64,000 bases of DNA from Hysterangium stoloniferum (GCA_015178975.1 WHVD01000148.1:1-64000); one strand, 5' to 3'. Shown: positions 1 through 11,204, numbered from the stretch's first letter. The notes: generated by a model not told the origin, from the letters alone. Program-made: numbers and translations.

Positions 1-643
1 ACCATTCATCAGAATTAGGTAAGTACTCTATGAATGTTACTTGTATAATAGATTTTTTGCGACCGCTTCGGGATTTCGACCACCATTTGGTCGATTATTG
101 CCTCAAATTCATATTTAGGCATTTGTTTAAATCTTCCCGGTTCAAATGTTTTCTCGGTCGACTTACATAATTGTTCGGTAAGTTTCGATAAGATTCTAAA
201 TGCGCAATATTCAAAATTAGGTGAGTGCCGTATGAAACTGGCATTCGCAGTCTATATGCTAATGAACTTATTTTCTTTAGAATCGCGAACAGTTCATCGT
301 ATCTCATTAATGACTTCAGAATTTTTTCTTCTTACATTCCACAATAGATTTAGATAGTTCCAAATTATTTGTACTACATTTCTTGTTTGAATGTAAGTCG
401 AATTCGATTATTGTATTTCTTGCCGCATATATGACTCAAATTAAGCGCCCTTCTGCTTATATTTCGATCTGTCTCAGATTCTTCGACAATTTGCTCATTG
501 GAGTCGCAAAATCTTTTTGACATTCGTGAGTCATTTGTTTCCATATTTCCGTCACTAATTACTTCATTTTTAGAGCTTAGTATATTTTCCGGCATTAAGT
601 GCAGATGACTAAGCCGTGACAATGGCCGGTAGTTGAATAACAA
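1..643 (-). pseudogene. Degraded C-terminal end of gypsy polyprotein
   Basis: Three minus-strand frames carry pieces of the region that follows integrase in gypsy polyproteins. At 374-643 there is a stretch with NISRRALNLSHI. At 95-307 there is the typical post-integrase block, seen as SSLAYRLRMPVSYGTH and NIAHLESYRNLPNNY (family pattern: AYRLxLP...IHPVxxxxxLEP). At 1-60 there is a chromodomain-like strand, VTFIEYLPNSDEW. Stops and frameshifts separate the pieces, so no intact product is possible. It continues the frame at 720-4202. The identification of the last block as a chromodomain remnant is inference from position and its hydrophobic/acidic pattern. Confidence 0.75.
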
Positions 644-719
644 AAAACATATGACGAATTTCGTTATAGAATATCTACTAGTATAGAATGCAAATAAAAA
701 AACTATTTAGAATAACAAC

Positions 720-3700
720 TCAATAGTTTCCTTTTGACTCTATATAAGCTCTAAGTACCCTTGTGAGAATTCGCTTGATTTTCTCTGTTCGGCAGTCAGT
801 TTGTGGGTAATAGGCCATGGTAAGCGCTTTCTTTATTCCTAATCGAGCACAGATTGCTCTCCAAAATATTCCGGTCCATTTTCTATACCATTTAGATATG
901 TATAGTCTTAGGAAGTTATAGTATATTATCATATGTTTAAACAATAAATTGCCAATGTACTCCTTAATGTCAGTGATTCTATTGGGTATGATAATTTCAT
1001 ATTTAGTTAAGTTATCAACAGTTACTAATATGTTATCATAACCTTGGCTTTCTGGCAATTTTGGAGTGAAGTCCATAGTTATTATTTTAAATGTCCAGGT
1101 TGAGATTGGAATGGACTGTAAAGATCCTACAGGGACATTTCCCTTTACTTTGGACTTTTGACATATATAATATGTTCTTCCATACTTTAACATTGATCTT
1201 GAAATTCTAGACCTGATTGAATTTTCAACTTCAAATTTCCTATCACAGGAACTAAATATCAATTCAGCTCCCTCCTTATTTCTCATAATAGTCAGAGCAT
1301 ATTGATCAGCAAAGTCATTCCCTAAAATAAATGGAGTAGTCATTCCTTTAACTACATAGGCTTCAACCTTTAATTCTACAGGGCCTTCATTTGTATCAAA
1401 ATATAAAGGAATGGATACAAATCCTGATATGGTAGAAGATCCTGTTACTTGAATTAAATTAACCTTTTGTCCAGTTTTTATCTTAGGTGGATTATTTAGT
1501 TTGTTCAATGCTGATTGAGATATCAAAGTAATATCTGCTCCAGAGTCTATTATGATTCTGATTTGATTTTGTCCATAATTATTAAGCCATGCCTTAGTAG
1601 CCATAGCCTGCGCACCAAGAAAGGCACATCCGGGTGGGCGTGACATTAACCTTTTTAATGATAAAATATTGTTTTTAGTCTCAGAAATAAGTTGAGTAAC
1701 ATAAGATCTGGTCTTGAACATGCCATTTCTAAATTTCTGAGATATATCTTGTTTTTCAAAGGTTTGTCTGGCTTCTAACTTGCTCAGAGATTCATTAGAA
1801 TCTAGGGATCCCCTCAGAGAAGACTGTGGCTTCATTTTCAAAGTATCTGAGCCACACTCCAAATCCATTACAGCATTCACCTGAAGGGCCTTATGAAAAT
1901 CCGGTTTTTCTTCCTCCTCTGAACTATCTGATGATTCTAACTTTATTAAGTCTTTACTAGAATCATTTTGAGGTGGATTTTCATCTTCTGAACTAGCATT
2001 TAGATAGGCTTCTTCATATTCTTCCATGGCCTTAATATACTCTTCATCATGGACAATTAAATTTGCCTTGGCATTCCTAGAACCCTTTCTAGAATACTTG
2101 CACTCATTATCCCAATGCTTAGGACTACCACAATGTCTACATGGTCTAGCTCCTTTACTTTCAGGAGTAGACCCTTTGGAAATTGTTCCATCATCCCGAG
2201 GGAATTGAGGCTTGCCTATAGTAGGTGAAGCACCAATAAGGTTAGTTCTGGCAGACCGGAAGAAATTCCTCCTACTTGAACCTTGATCAGGACCTGGTAG
2301 ATTAGATCTAGAAGTCCTCGGTGCATCATGCATCATTTGTTCAAGCTGCCTTACTCTTCTATCTAGTACATTATCATGACTTGGGAATGGAGTATGCTCC
2401 AATGCTTCTTCATGATATTTAATTGCTGCTGCAAAGTCTACTAAGTCCTTGCAACGGTGTACATCTAAGATAGTTGTCCAGAATTTAGGTGCTCCATTCA
2501 TTACTTCCATCATAACTTCTGAATCACTCATGCTATACACTAGACTAAGTAATTCGGATTTTCTGATATAGTAATTGCTTGGTGATTCTGTTGTATATCC
2601 AGCTTCTCTGTAGTATGCTCTGTTCGCTCGGCTCTTTTGTCTGTCAAGCCAGGCTCGGTTCATATAGTATGTGCATACTACATCTCTAAGTGTACCCCAA
2701 TTCTGCATTGCTTCTCTTCTATAGCTACTTGGTAAAGACCAGAACCATAAGTCTGCATCCTTCTCAAGTCTAGTAGGTACAACTTCTCCTAGCTGGTTAT
2801 ATATGTTTGTACTACGCTCTGATAGGTTATTTATCTTCAAAACCCATTTGGCAAGTGTGTCAGGATCACCATCCCATTTGGGTACAACATCAGGCTTCAA
2901 CTTAAGATCAAAGTGAGCTCCTTTATCTTCTTGCTTTGCCCTAGATAATTCTGACAGTCTCCTAATACCCTTAGGTCTATGGGATTTATCCTCAGGTGAG
3001 CTATCACTACTCCCTGGATCTCCAGGAGGCTGAGGACTTCCTGATCTTATTTTCTGACTCTTTTCACTAGGTAATCCCCTCTGATGATGTCTCAAGGTTG
3101 GCCCAAGCTTTGGGTGAGGACTAGGTGAATGTGGTGGACCATAGTCACTATCAGATGATGGCTCATCAGGTGGAAAACTAGCTTTAGTGTACTTAGGAAT
3201 TGAACTTGGCTTTGGTAAGTTATAGGCTCTTGACTTTTTCCCTAAGTACTGCTTATTATCTTCAAAGATATCAGATAATCGGCGTGATTCAGTCAGATGT
3301 ATTGGATGTTCTTGATAAGGTGATCTTTTAGAAGTAATTCTTGGCTCAATCTTTACTTCTGCTAGTCTTCTTCTAATAGACTCAAAGCCATGCTCCTCAT
3401 GAGGTGGCTTCATGGGGTCTGATTCTTGGGGAATTGACTGAATTTCAGTAGGATGAGCTGGTGTTGAAGCTTCAATCCCCTCAAATTCGACTGTAGGGCT
3501 AGGGCCTCTTGAAGGTAACTTCAATTCTTTTTCTTTCTTTTCTGATGGCATCATTGTCTTATGATCATAGAAATAAGCTAACAAGTTTTCAACTTCTTCT
3601 CTATACAAAACAGATATTATTTCAAAATCATTAGCATTCCATGCTATGAGTGGATTGTTGTCAGATCCCCAACTAGGCATACTAGGAATCCAATCTTTAT

Positions 3701-4202
3701 TTTTATTTAGAATAGGTATTGATCTGACCAAATGCCTTTCTAACATATGAGTGAAGTTTTCAAACTTAATTGGATCTAAGTAATATCCAATTAAGTCACT
3801 AGAATCACTAGTAGTTGGTGTTCCAACTAACAAGTCTTCTAATGCATCCAGTAGTGGCTGAAAGAACTTTTCAGCATAACGAGGTAGATACCCTAAGTTC
3901 ACTCTTTCCTCATTTGGAAATTCTGACATGGCTAATGCCAACATAATATCTCGGCGGTGATTCATTCTTGGATCACCATCATAAGTTCTTCTCAATCTGA
4001 CAGTACCAGGATACAAATAAGTCTTGTCCTTAGCTATATCCTCTCTGTCAGTAACTTCTTTTACTGGTTCAAAACTGAAACGCTGAATTGGTGAAGCAGG
4101 TATAGTAACATTCAAGAACCTTTCATCCCTTTCAGAAACTTGTTCTGTTATGGAAGATAGTTCTTGAGCCATTTCTGCTTTAAGAGTTGGTGTAGATAAC
4201 AT
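720..4202 (-). CDS. Gypsy Gag-protease-integrase fusion lacking reverse transcriptase
   Basis: This is a 1160-residue open frame. Residues 1 to about 600 are Gag-like, with a long charged, proline- and serine-rich linker (about 230-420) and a capsid-like part after it. A CCHC zinc knuckle (CRHCGSPKHWDNEC) lies near residue 700. A retropepsin-like segment has DSGADITLIS and later ILGNDFADQYAL. About 50 residues further on, the frame is already in integrase: the end of the zinc-binding region (ICQKSKVKGNVPVGSLQ), then ITMDF, VDNLTKYEIIIP and TMAYYPQTD. The whole RT-RNase H block, normally over 500 residues, is missing without a frameshift. The frame stops inside the integrase core and fragments continue downstream. 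The start at 4202 lies 293 bp inside the LTR, normal for gag. Transposon protein, not a host gene. Confidence 0.88.
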   Translation of the reverse strand: MLSTPTLKAEMAQELSSITEQVSERDERFLNVTIPASPIQRFSFEPVKEVTDREDIAKDKTYLYPGTVRLRRTYDGDPRMNHRRDIMLALAMSEFPNEERVNLGYLPRYAEKFFQPLLDALEDLLVGTPTTSDSSDLIGYYLDPIKFENFTHMLERHLVRSIPILNKNKDWIPSMPSWGSDNNPLIAWNANDFEIISVLYREEVENLLAYFYDHKTMMPSEKKEKELKLPSRGPSPTVEFEGIEASTPAHPTEIQSIPQESDPMKPPHEEHGFESIRRRLAEVKIEPRITSKRSPYQEHPIHLTESRRLSDIFEDNKQYLGKKSRAYNLPKPSSIPKYTKASFPPDEPSSDSDYGPPHSPSPHPKLGPTLRHHQRGLPSEKSQKIRSGSPQPPGDPGSSDSSPEDKSHRPKGIRRLSELSRAKQEDKGAHFDLKLKPDVVPKWDGDPDTLAKWVLKINNLSERSTNIYNQLGEVVPTRLEKDADLWFWSLPSSYRREAMQNWGTLRDVVCTYYMNRAWLDRQKSRANRAYYREAGYTTESPSNYYIRKSELLSLVYSMSDSEVMMEVMNGAPKFWTTILDVHRCKDLVDFAAAIKYHEEALEHTPFPSHDNVLDRRVRQLEQMMHDAPRTSRSNLPGPDQGSSRRNFFRSARTNLIGASPTIGKPQFPRDDGTISKGSTPESKGARPCRHCGSPKHWDNECKYSRKGSRNAKANLIVHDEEYIKAMEEYEEAYLNASSEDENPPQNDSSKDLIKLESSDSSEEEEKPDFHKALQVNAVMDLECGSDTLKMKPQSSLRGSLDSNESLSKLEARQTFEKQDISQKFRNGMFKTRSYVTQLISETKNNILSLKRLMSRPPGCAFLGAQAMATKAWLNNYGQNQIRIIIDSGADITLISQSALNKLNNPPKIKTGQKVNLIQVTGSSTISGFVSIPLYFDTNEGPVELKVEAYVVKGMTTPFILGNDFADQYALTIMRNKEGAELIFSSCDRKFEVENSIRSRISRSMLKYGRTYYICQKSKVKGNVPVGSLQSIPISTWTFKIITMDFTPKLPESQGYDNILVTVDNLTKYEIIIPNRITDIKEYIGNLLFKHMIIYYNFLRLYISKWYRKWTGIFWRAICARLGIKKALTMAYYPQTDCRTEKIKRILTRVLRAYIESKGNY

Positions 4203-4495
4203 TGATGGATAGGAGTTGGATGTAAGTAAGTTTTTTTGTTTGTTTTAAAATGTAACTATTGTAAACTAAAAGCTAATTTATTTAACACTCAGTTGTCAGC
4301 TGCAATAGCCTAATCCCAGAAGCACAGGAGTGACTACCTGGTTCTTTTCTGGAGAACTAAAGACTGTCTCAACCAGAGAATCAGTCCCAACAGTTGGTGT
4401 TATGAAACAGATAAGAATGTCCTTGACAATCGGTAAACTACTTAAGAAACTAAACTGCTAGATAATCACAGTATTTCCCAGAACGTCCACCAATT

Positions 4496-6472
4496 TGTGA
4501 TGTATTAGCCTTATTTTAATACTATTTTCCGAAAAAGGAGTCCAATGCTCTATCAAAATGTGCAAATACTCAATTCACTGCAAGGTAAAATAATTTAAGT
4601 ATTTGATATTAATCAGTGGCAGCCTAAATAGACTTAGAACCCCTGAAGTCAAGAGTTTACTTGAATATATGCACCCTACTTCGCAAAGAAGGTTTTGAGA
4701 GCTGCTTGTGCAAGCTTGTTCTTTTTCTGTAAAAACACTACTAAAATATGAATAACAATTCACTGATTCCGAAACTAGATTCGACTTCGATTCTAGCTAG
4801 TTTATATATATTTTATACTATTTATCAAACAGTAAAAATATTTATAAACAGGTCAAAAGATTAGATATAGAATAAAACACTATTTGGCTAATATATGCTT
4901 TATTTACACTAACCTACAGGGTCTACTGTGATACTAACTTATCAGGATCTTAATGTAGTCTTAAGGATTCTGCAAGAATATTCTCAGTATTTATTTATGC
5001 CAAAAACCGGGTAGAAATTAGAATATATGTATTTCTAATCTCAATATAACCTAAAATATTTATTACTTTAACTGATAACCAACAACTCAACTAGAGGTGG
5101 ATTAGTAATAAAGGATAGCCAGCTACTCAACTAAGAGGTGGCAAAAGGGGAACAAGTTGTTTGTCAGAAGCTCAACTAGAGGTGACAAGGGGGTAGGATT
5201 ATTACCAGAAGCTCAACTAGAGGTGGCAAAGGGATCCTGAGATAGCTTAGGTCAGCAGCTCAACTAGAGGTGACTAAGTGTTTATATATATTTATCCAAC
5301 AGCCCAACTAGGGGTGGAATATTACTGCTGATGCAGTGGCACACTGATGTGGTGTAGTAAATGGGTTAAAATAAGTTATATTTCAGTGGTGGAGCAGAGC
5401 TCCTTATATACAGTAAAATCTGAGACATGGGAGAATGTTCTAGCTACTTGTTTTACCTATTTTTAGCTATTTTACCTGGAATCTGCTGGAATATTCCAGG
5501 AGTTTCTGCTACTTTCCATTGTAGCATATATGCTGATGTAATGTTCTCGCGCGTCGCGAAGTTGCTGATTTCGTGCGCGCGCTGATTACATAATTTTCCC
5601 GCGCGTGTCGCGTTTGTGACAAGTCGTCGCATTTTGTGACGACGGTCACTTGTTGTGACGACAGTCACCGTTGTGACGACAGTCACCGTTGTGACGACAG
5701 TCACCGTTGTGACGACAGTCACCGTTGTGACGACAGTCACCGTTGTGACGACAGTCACCGTTGTGACGACAGTCACCGTTGTGACGACAGTCACCGTTGT
5801 GACGACAGTCACCGTTGTGACGACAGTCACTTGTTGTGACGACAGTCACTTGTTGTGACGACAGTCACCGTTGTGACGAAGGTCACCATTGTGACGAAGG
5901 TCACCGTTGTGACGAATGTCACCGTTGTGACGAATGTCACCGTTGTGACGAATGTCACCGTTGTGACGAATGTCACCGTTGTGACGAATGTCACCGTTGT
6001 GACGAATGTCACCGTTGTGACGAATATTCCCGCGCGTTGTGCAATAAGCGCCAGACCGGTTTTATATTATTATATAATTATTATATTTACTTTTAATTAG
6101 TTATAAATATAATATTTTATTATAATAATATAAAAATATATATATTTCACCTTGATAATGCGCGAGTATTTCAAATCGCGTTTTGTCAGCGTCGGAGTTT
6201 GAAATATCATGTGAATATCACATGATTACTCGCGCGTTGTGAATAAGCGCTGAGTCGCCGACATATTAATCAAAAAAGAATAAAAAGTAGAAATTCAATA
6301 ACTTGCTCAATTTATTAGATAAAAATACAAAATAAATTGTATAAATTCAAGATAAATCAAACAAATATTGTACAATTTAATCGTCACAATATAATTACAT
6401 TTGAATATTTGTTTTCGCAATTTGTTAGGGGAAATTGTTTAAAAATTGGAAAAAACTTAGAAATACATAACA
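4496..6472 (-). repeat. 5' LTR of the gypsy element (about 2.0 kb)
   Basis: On the minus strand the LTR begins TGTTATGTATTTCTAAG (6472 downward) and ends CTAATACATCACA (at 4496). Both ends and much of the body align with the plus-strand solo copy at 29,904-31,285. This copy is about 600 bp longer, mainly from the 18-bp minisatellite (about 5640-6025) and an AT-rich stretch (about 6051-6230) flanked by a near-duplicated cgcgcgttgtg...aataagcgc. A cluster of 'gctcaactagaggtg' repeats (about 5085-5310) is shared with the solo copy. Just inside the LTR the sequence reads aattggtggacgttctgg (minus strand), the expected place of the primer-binding site; the same motif follows the LTR end at 13,204. 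Confidence 0.88.
5640..6025. repeat. 18-bp minisatellite inside the LTR
   Basis: About 21 tandem copies of an 18-bp unit (consensus gttgtgacgacagtcacc) with two variant blocks: gacgacagt in the first half and gacgaatgt in the second. Each unit contains GTGAC...GTCAC, so a single strand can fold into a chain of small hairpins. The unit length is a multiple of three, so open frames run through it in several phases on both strands; these are not genes. The solo LTR at 29.9 kb has only a few decayed units at the matching place, so the array expanded within this copy or its lineage. Confidence 0.95.
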
Positions 6473-7323
6473 CCATGAAAGTATGATCCTCTCCTGTGGA
6501 TGGCACCAGGTGGCAGAGGAGTACTGCAGGGATTACAGTCTGCTATCCCAAACCTGTTGAGGATGCACTTGAGGTTGGTGTATGATTTCCAGTTACGGAT
6601 GACAGGAAGGCCTTCATCAACTCGTGGATTGGGGACCGGTGGTGTTGTAGGTATAACTTAGAGCAACATCAGATGATAGGGTGGAGTGGGTGATCAGGGG
6701 GGAGTGATGATAAATATGATAAGCTAAAGGACTGTCAGCTCTTGTACAAGAGGAAGAGGGAGATTATCTAGTAGGGCATCCATAGCACCGCTTGTAACAT
6801 TGTGAGTGTTCATCAATATTTTGTAACCTACGACTTTCTTACCCATGAGTGTATACCTGCAGAAGTCATTATTCATGGAGTATCAATGTCTTGTAGCAAT
6901 AGGACCTACCATTTGCATAACACCTACAATCTGATCATTGAAAGGCTGCGAGATTCTACCCACTGCCCACTACTGGAGCAGTGTCAATCTTAGCAGCGAT
7001 AAAATTTGGGGTAGAATGAGCAATGGCACTCCTATTGGAATGATCAGCAAGATTGAGTGCCTGTGGTTGGGTGGACTGACATACATTGTGATGAAAATGG
7101 CCAGTAAATTCAACCAGATAGCAAAGTGGGCCAGATCTAGCAAAGTCTCACCATGCAATTACTCTGGTATAAGTAAGAAGATCTTACTGCTGAAGTTTGA
7201 AGAGACCTTATTTGACCGATGATTACAAAAGCAAAAGTCCAGCATCCCAAAACTAAACCTATCCAAATGAAGTGACCAGCTCTGGTGGTCATTGGGGGAC
7301 CAAGTCCAGCCAACTTGGCATAG
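6473..7323. other. No recognisable gene
   Basis: An 850-bp stretch between the gypsy LTR and a solo LTR. Only short frames are present (the longest about 94 codons) without recognisable motifs. I see no repeat structure and no RNA gene. It may be old element debris. Confidence 0.5.
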
Positions 7324-7957
7324 TGTGAGAGGTACGGTGAAATACTCTCAGGAAATATAGCCGGATGAGCTCCTACTATATTCCCTTTATTATTTCCATT
7401 TTCTCTTTATTTTATTACACATCTATATTTAGTTCGACGACCTATGTATGCGGTACATCGACTCTTGTGGGCGCATACTCGCCAGACTTATGTATTCTAG
7501 CGCCCGTAGTTTAGAACTCAGACACTTTTTACACCGCAACCACGACTTACCCAGACACCCATTAGTGTCCTGTAAGTTGTGATTGGTGTATCATCTCGAC
7601 CGTCACGGACGGGCTTTAGCTATCTACTCTACCAGAGTTTCGAACTGTACCAGTCAAAACTCAATCCTTATTGCAACTCACGTGGACCACATCCACACTA
7701 TTCTATTATTCGACTCTCTAGTACTCTACTTTACTCTCGAGCAGTCGTTCAGAATCGCACTTAACAGTCGATTCTACTTATTCGTTTTAGCTCTCTACCT
7801 TATTCTAGATAGCTACTTCCTTCTACTGTATTGAACTAAGTAGTCAATACACGTTCATTCTGTATTAGACTTCGACAGTCAATACATCTTAGTGTCGTAC
7901 CTAAACGGTCAATATTCTTCATATATAGAACGGTTAGAACTTCCACTACTCTTCACA
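7324..7957 (+). repeat. Solo LTR, TGTGAGAGG family, TSD catag
   Basis: A 634-bp LTR starting TGTGAGAGGTACGG and ending CTCTTCACA. It is flanked by an exact 5-bp target duplication, catag (7319-7323 and 7958-7962), so it is a complete solo LTR left by recombination between two LTRs. Family members share the internal motif cgacctatgtatgcggtacat and a conserved block near gtaagttgtgattggtgtatc. The other copies are at 21,426, 26,377, 40,488 and, more diverged and inverted, at 23,529. Confidence 0.93.
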
Positions 7958-9421
7958 CATAGTGCTGGAAGAGGATCGATCAGCAATCAGGCTGCTACAT
8001 TGTTAAGGACGTTTCTTGCACTCTTATATCGGGGTGATAGAGAACGTGGCATTGGCACTGCGACTGCATGGTCCTGGAGTGGTTTTTAGTAGATGATCAT
8101 GCATTGTGAGTTATGTCCTACAGTAATAAGATGACAAAGTGAACTGAGATCAGTGTAGCTGTGATGCCACGAGAACAACAATATTCTCTTACCCAGTACA
8201 GTATCAGCCTGTATCAATGTAGACGACTCCAGGGCAATGACAATTCTCGGCATAGGTGGTGGAACAGTAACAGGTGTTACAGCAGCCATAGGATTTGAGA
8301 CGCTCTTCATCAAGGGCATCCTCACTTTATCTTCATCCTACCCACCCAACACATCCCCCCCGCCTCTGCTTCTTTTCCATCGTCGTGGCTTTCTGTATAA
8401 TGTATCTTCTTTCTCACTATCGTCTCCATTCCCCTGGTCTGCGGTGAGGGCTAGGATCAATTCTGATGTGGATGGTAATAAAGGAGGTGTCGGTATCTGG
8501 GGTGAAGATACGCTGGTATCAGTATTGATGATGGGGACGTCGACATCTACTAGTATGGGTGGTACAATTCAGGGTTACACTGTAACATAGGCATGATTGG
8601 TACATGTATAGAAAACCCTGCCTGAACAGGAATGGGTCCAGAGAGACAGGAAATGGCCACTGTCAGCTCTTCCAAAAGCCAATGAAAATTATTGCAGACC
8701 CAATGCGCAAACCATGGTGAACCCCTATCCCCATGTTCTCAGATCAATACCTGTGTACATCAACTCCACCTGGTGAGACATGAAGGTAGCTTTAAATTAT
8801 AAGTGTACTCACTGGCTGCCAGAGGATGACTCACTGCATATGCAAGAGAAGTTCACTTGTGAGGTATTATAGTACCCTCCTATTAAGAGGAGGAGCATGA
8901 GGTGGAATATAGCAATGTAGGGTAGAAGACACTATGTCACACCACAATTTGTCGAGTTGATGTCTTATGTAATGTATCACAACTTACCATCGATTCGTCA
9001 GGCTGCCAGGCATCTGTGCAGACCCAATCAGGCTGCACGATCCTGGACAGGTCCGTGCAGAGCCTGGCTGGCCTGATGTCTTGGCTGCACCAGGCACAAC
9101 CAGTCTTCTGGGTGCCTGTTCAGACCCTGGACAGCCGGGATCAGGCAAACCAGCACCTCGTCGGGCTGACAGGCCTGATCAGGATATTCAGATTTTTCCA
9201 ACAGACTTGAAGCCTGTCAAAATCTCTACATGTTGAAAAGGCAAAGGTCCAGAGCACTGGTTGTTTATGATATACTTGATTACTGGAGGTATGAACAACA
9301 AAGTATAATCTTTATTTCTCAGCTATCACCTAGAGCCTACTGCCCAGCCACCCTCCAACTCTAAAATTCACATTAACCCTACGGAATCCGCAGTAGTGAC
9401 GCTTTGGCTCCTCTGACTCAA
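7958..9421. other. Unassigned region with one possible exon and a GC-rich patch
   Basis: No gene can be called. On the plus strand at about 8541-8575 through 8340, read in the minus-to-plus comparison, an open frame without ATG shows a normal-looking composition rich in Pro, Ser, Thr and charged residues and ends at a stop near 8340; it could be a detached exon or noise. Around 8996-9215 there is a GC-rich patch, unlike its surroundings, with many cctga/tcagg and caggc words, which could be a short repeat of unknown type. Confidence 0.3.
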
Positions 9422-10454
9422 TCACAAAAATGTGATGGCTAAATTGACCTGTAAACGTGATGTTATGAGATGTCAACAAAATGTACTTGTAATCACTGTT
9501 GTCGCTGACATTATTAATCTCACAAGCTACTTGAATGCCAGTATCTCCTGGCTGATGGAATGCTGTGTTGCAATTGGCATCAGTACCTAGTGCAGCATGT
9601 CAGGAAAAATAGCCCTATGGTACATAATACTTCGAGAGGTACTCACAGACAGCAGCAGTACCATCACATCCATTGAAGTATCTATGAATCAAAGAAAGAG
9701 AATTTAAACGATGTGGATGAGTTGTTTGTCTAATGAGTTCAAGCAATGGACAAATTTACCCAAATCCACTTGTTACAGAGAACGAGTGACTAGATGAAAT
9801 GGAATAAGTGTACAATACATGTCCATCTATTTAGTAATAACTCATGGGGGAATCAGTGAGATATCTGTGCTTGAGCTGCTTCCTGGACTGGTGGGATTTC
9901 TGAGTGTTGTCTTGATGAGGGTACATCCCTCCCCATTATCACCCCATGATGCTAGAATAATTGTAGGATATTTGAGAAAATCCCTCATTTGTTATGTACT
10001 AAATACCTGTTTTTAGAAAACTAATGGCAGTCAAATTGGCAAAAGATTGAGCTGAGTTGGGCAAATAAGACAACATGTGTATATTTATGCGATAGCAGCA
10101 TGTAAAGGACCCCCAGAAGTGAAGGGTCCCCCAGTGGAGAGGGTTTTTCCATTTGCTTTGAGTAGAGGCTATTATAATAGTTGAATGGTAACTCTGAGTT
10201 GTCAACAGCAAAAACTTGAAGGCAACTCACGGTCCCAAAACCACAACTGTCAGCAAACCATTAGTAAATTCAACAATGTTGGAGCTGTAAAATGCTATGC
10301 ACTTGTTGGTGAAAATGACTGTATGAGTCTCAGCCTGGGCACTGGGAATGGTTGCAAGGGCAACAAGAGAGGTGGCAAGAAGTTTTGCAAAAGAGATGAT
10401 TACAGTAGTGGGGACAAATGCTCTCCATCCATCCATATCATCATCATCATCCAT
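9422..10454 (-). pseudogene. Secreted thaumatin-like 'glycopeptide' gene, probably decaying
   Basis: Spliced minus-strand pieces match the Agaricomycete small secreted glycopeptide/thaumatin-like family. Exon 1 (10,454 or 10,436 down to 10,303) encodes a hydrophobic signal segment ending near PSAQA, then ETHTVIFTN. A 16-nt microexon (10,231-10,246) gives NCGFGT. Exon 3 (from 10,168) gives PLLKANGKTLSTGG and SGGPLHAAIA. Exon 4 (from 9951) gives GDNGEGCTLIKTTL and SSSTDISLIP. Then come SFSVTSGFG, YFNGCDGTAAVC, DANCNTAFHQPGDTG and VACEINN, and after a 61-bp intron (9449-9509) VNLAITF and the stop at 9422. Exons 1, 2 and the last ones have GT-AG borders. The donor after exon 4 reads ATGAGT where GTGAGT is expected, and exon 3 lacks a clear donor, so the gene looks disabled. 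The repeated cat triplets make the start ambiguous. Confidence 0.72.
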
Positions 10455-10469
10455 ATCTATATATATATC

Positions 10470-11030
10470 TGTTAAGTGCCATGTTGGGAACTAATTCCAG
10501 AACTATTGGGAAATGACTGGGAACTCAGAAACCTTGGGATAGGGTCAGGATGTTGGCTTCAGCTTATGTGCTGCACCTCTATGCAAACACTTGGAATGTC
10601 CTTAATTTCAGAGATAGGATTCATGCCAGAAGATTATGGATATTCAGAGTTCCAAAGAGTTCCAAATATTGAGCACACAGAAAGAAGGAAGGAATAAGAA
10701 ACTAAGTCAATATCAGATCTAAGGTAAAGTTCAAATTTGCAGAAACTAATATAAGTTCTTTCATTATTGTACTACAAACTAGGATCATATATGTAAGATG
10801 GATTAAGGTAAGTATGCCGAAACAGGAATACAGCAAGCAAATGAGTGAATACTTGTTGACTGACAAGTTACCAAATGTGGGACAAGGATGAGGTTCAGAA
10901 GTATGGGAACTATAAATGTTCCATAGTCAGAAGTTGGGTTGGAAGTTGAGTTGGAAAGTTGGGTCAGAGAGTTGGGGCAGAAAGTCAGATAATTATGGAA
11001 GATTGAAGTATATGGAAATGGGTCATAACA
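10470..11030 (+). repeat. LTR, TGTTAAG superfamily
   Basis: A 561-bp sequence starting TGTTAAGTGCC and ending GGTCATAACA. It aligns along its whole length with 22,480-23,045. Both copies continue with gtaccc after the end, so the right edge could lie a few bases further. No 5-bp target duplication is seen, which fits an LTR that still borders internal sequence: a Gln/Glu-rich gag-like frame follows at 11,205. It carries the superfamily motif CTTCAGCTTATGTGCTG at about 10,559-10,575. Confidence 0.8.
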
Positions 11031-11204
11031 GTACCCCCTTGTTAGGCTGAAGTCCCATAGAGGTGATTAGGTACTGAGCATTGAACTGTTGGTTATCCAT
11101 TATGTGTTGTGAAAAAATGCATGTTTGGAAGTGGAGAGTTTCAGCTGCTGATCTGAGTATAAAAACTTCCAAATATTCAAAATAGTGATTTTCTTTCTTT
11201 AACA

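Larger units (their letters stand above)
1..6472 (-). mobile_element. Ty3/gypsy LTR retrotransposon, left end beyond window
   Basis: Read on the minus strand this holds a 5' LTR (4496-6472), a putative primer-binding region just inside it, a gag-protease-integrase reading frame (720-4202) and a broken polyprotein tail (1-643). The 3' LTR is not in the window. Gag carries a CCHC knuckle, the protease a DSGADITLIS motif, and the integrase a TMAYYPQTD motif, so the assignment to gypsy is firm. Reverse transcriptase and RNase H are absent although the reading frame stays open across the gap, so this copy could only move with enzymes from another element. The LTR assignment rests on alignment with the solo copy at 29,904-31,285. 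Confidence 0.9.

Noticed and set aside
5640..6025. CRISPR array
   Set aside because: Units are directly adjacent with no spacers, and the locus is eukaryotic LTR DNA. The same applies to 37,666-38,200 and the 70-bp array.
5453..6100. Periodic frames TVVT..., CDDSHR..., NGDCRH...
   Set aside because: Shadows of the 18-bp minisatellite, open in several frames because the unit length is a multiple of three.
7579..7834. Plus-strand frames inside the solo LTR, repeated at 26,628 and 40,743
   Set aside because: Conserved only because the LTR is repeated; no domain and no continuity.
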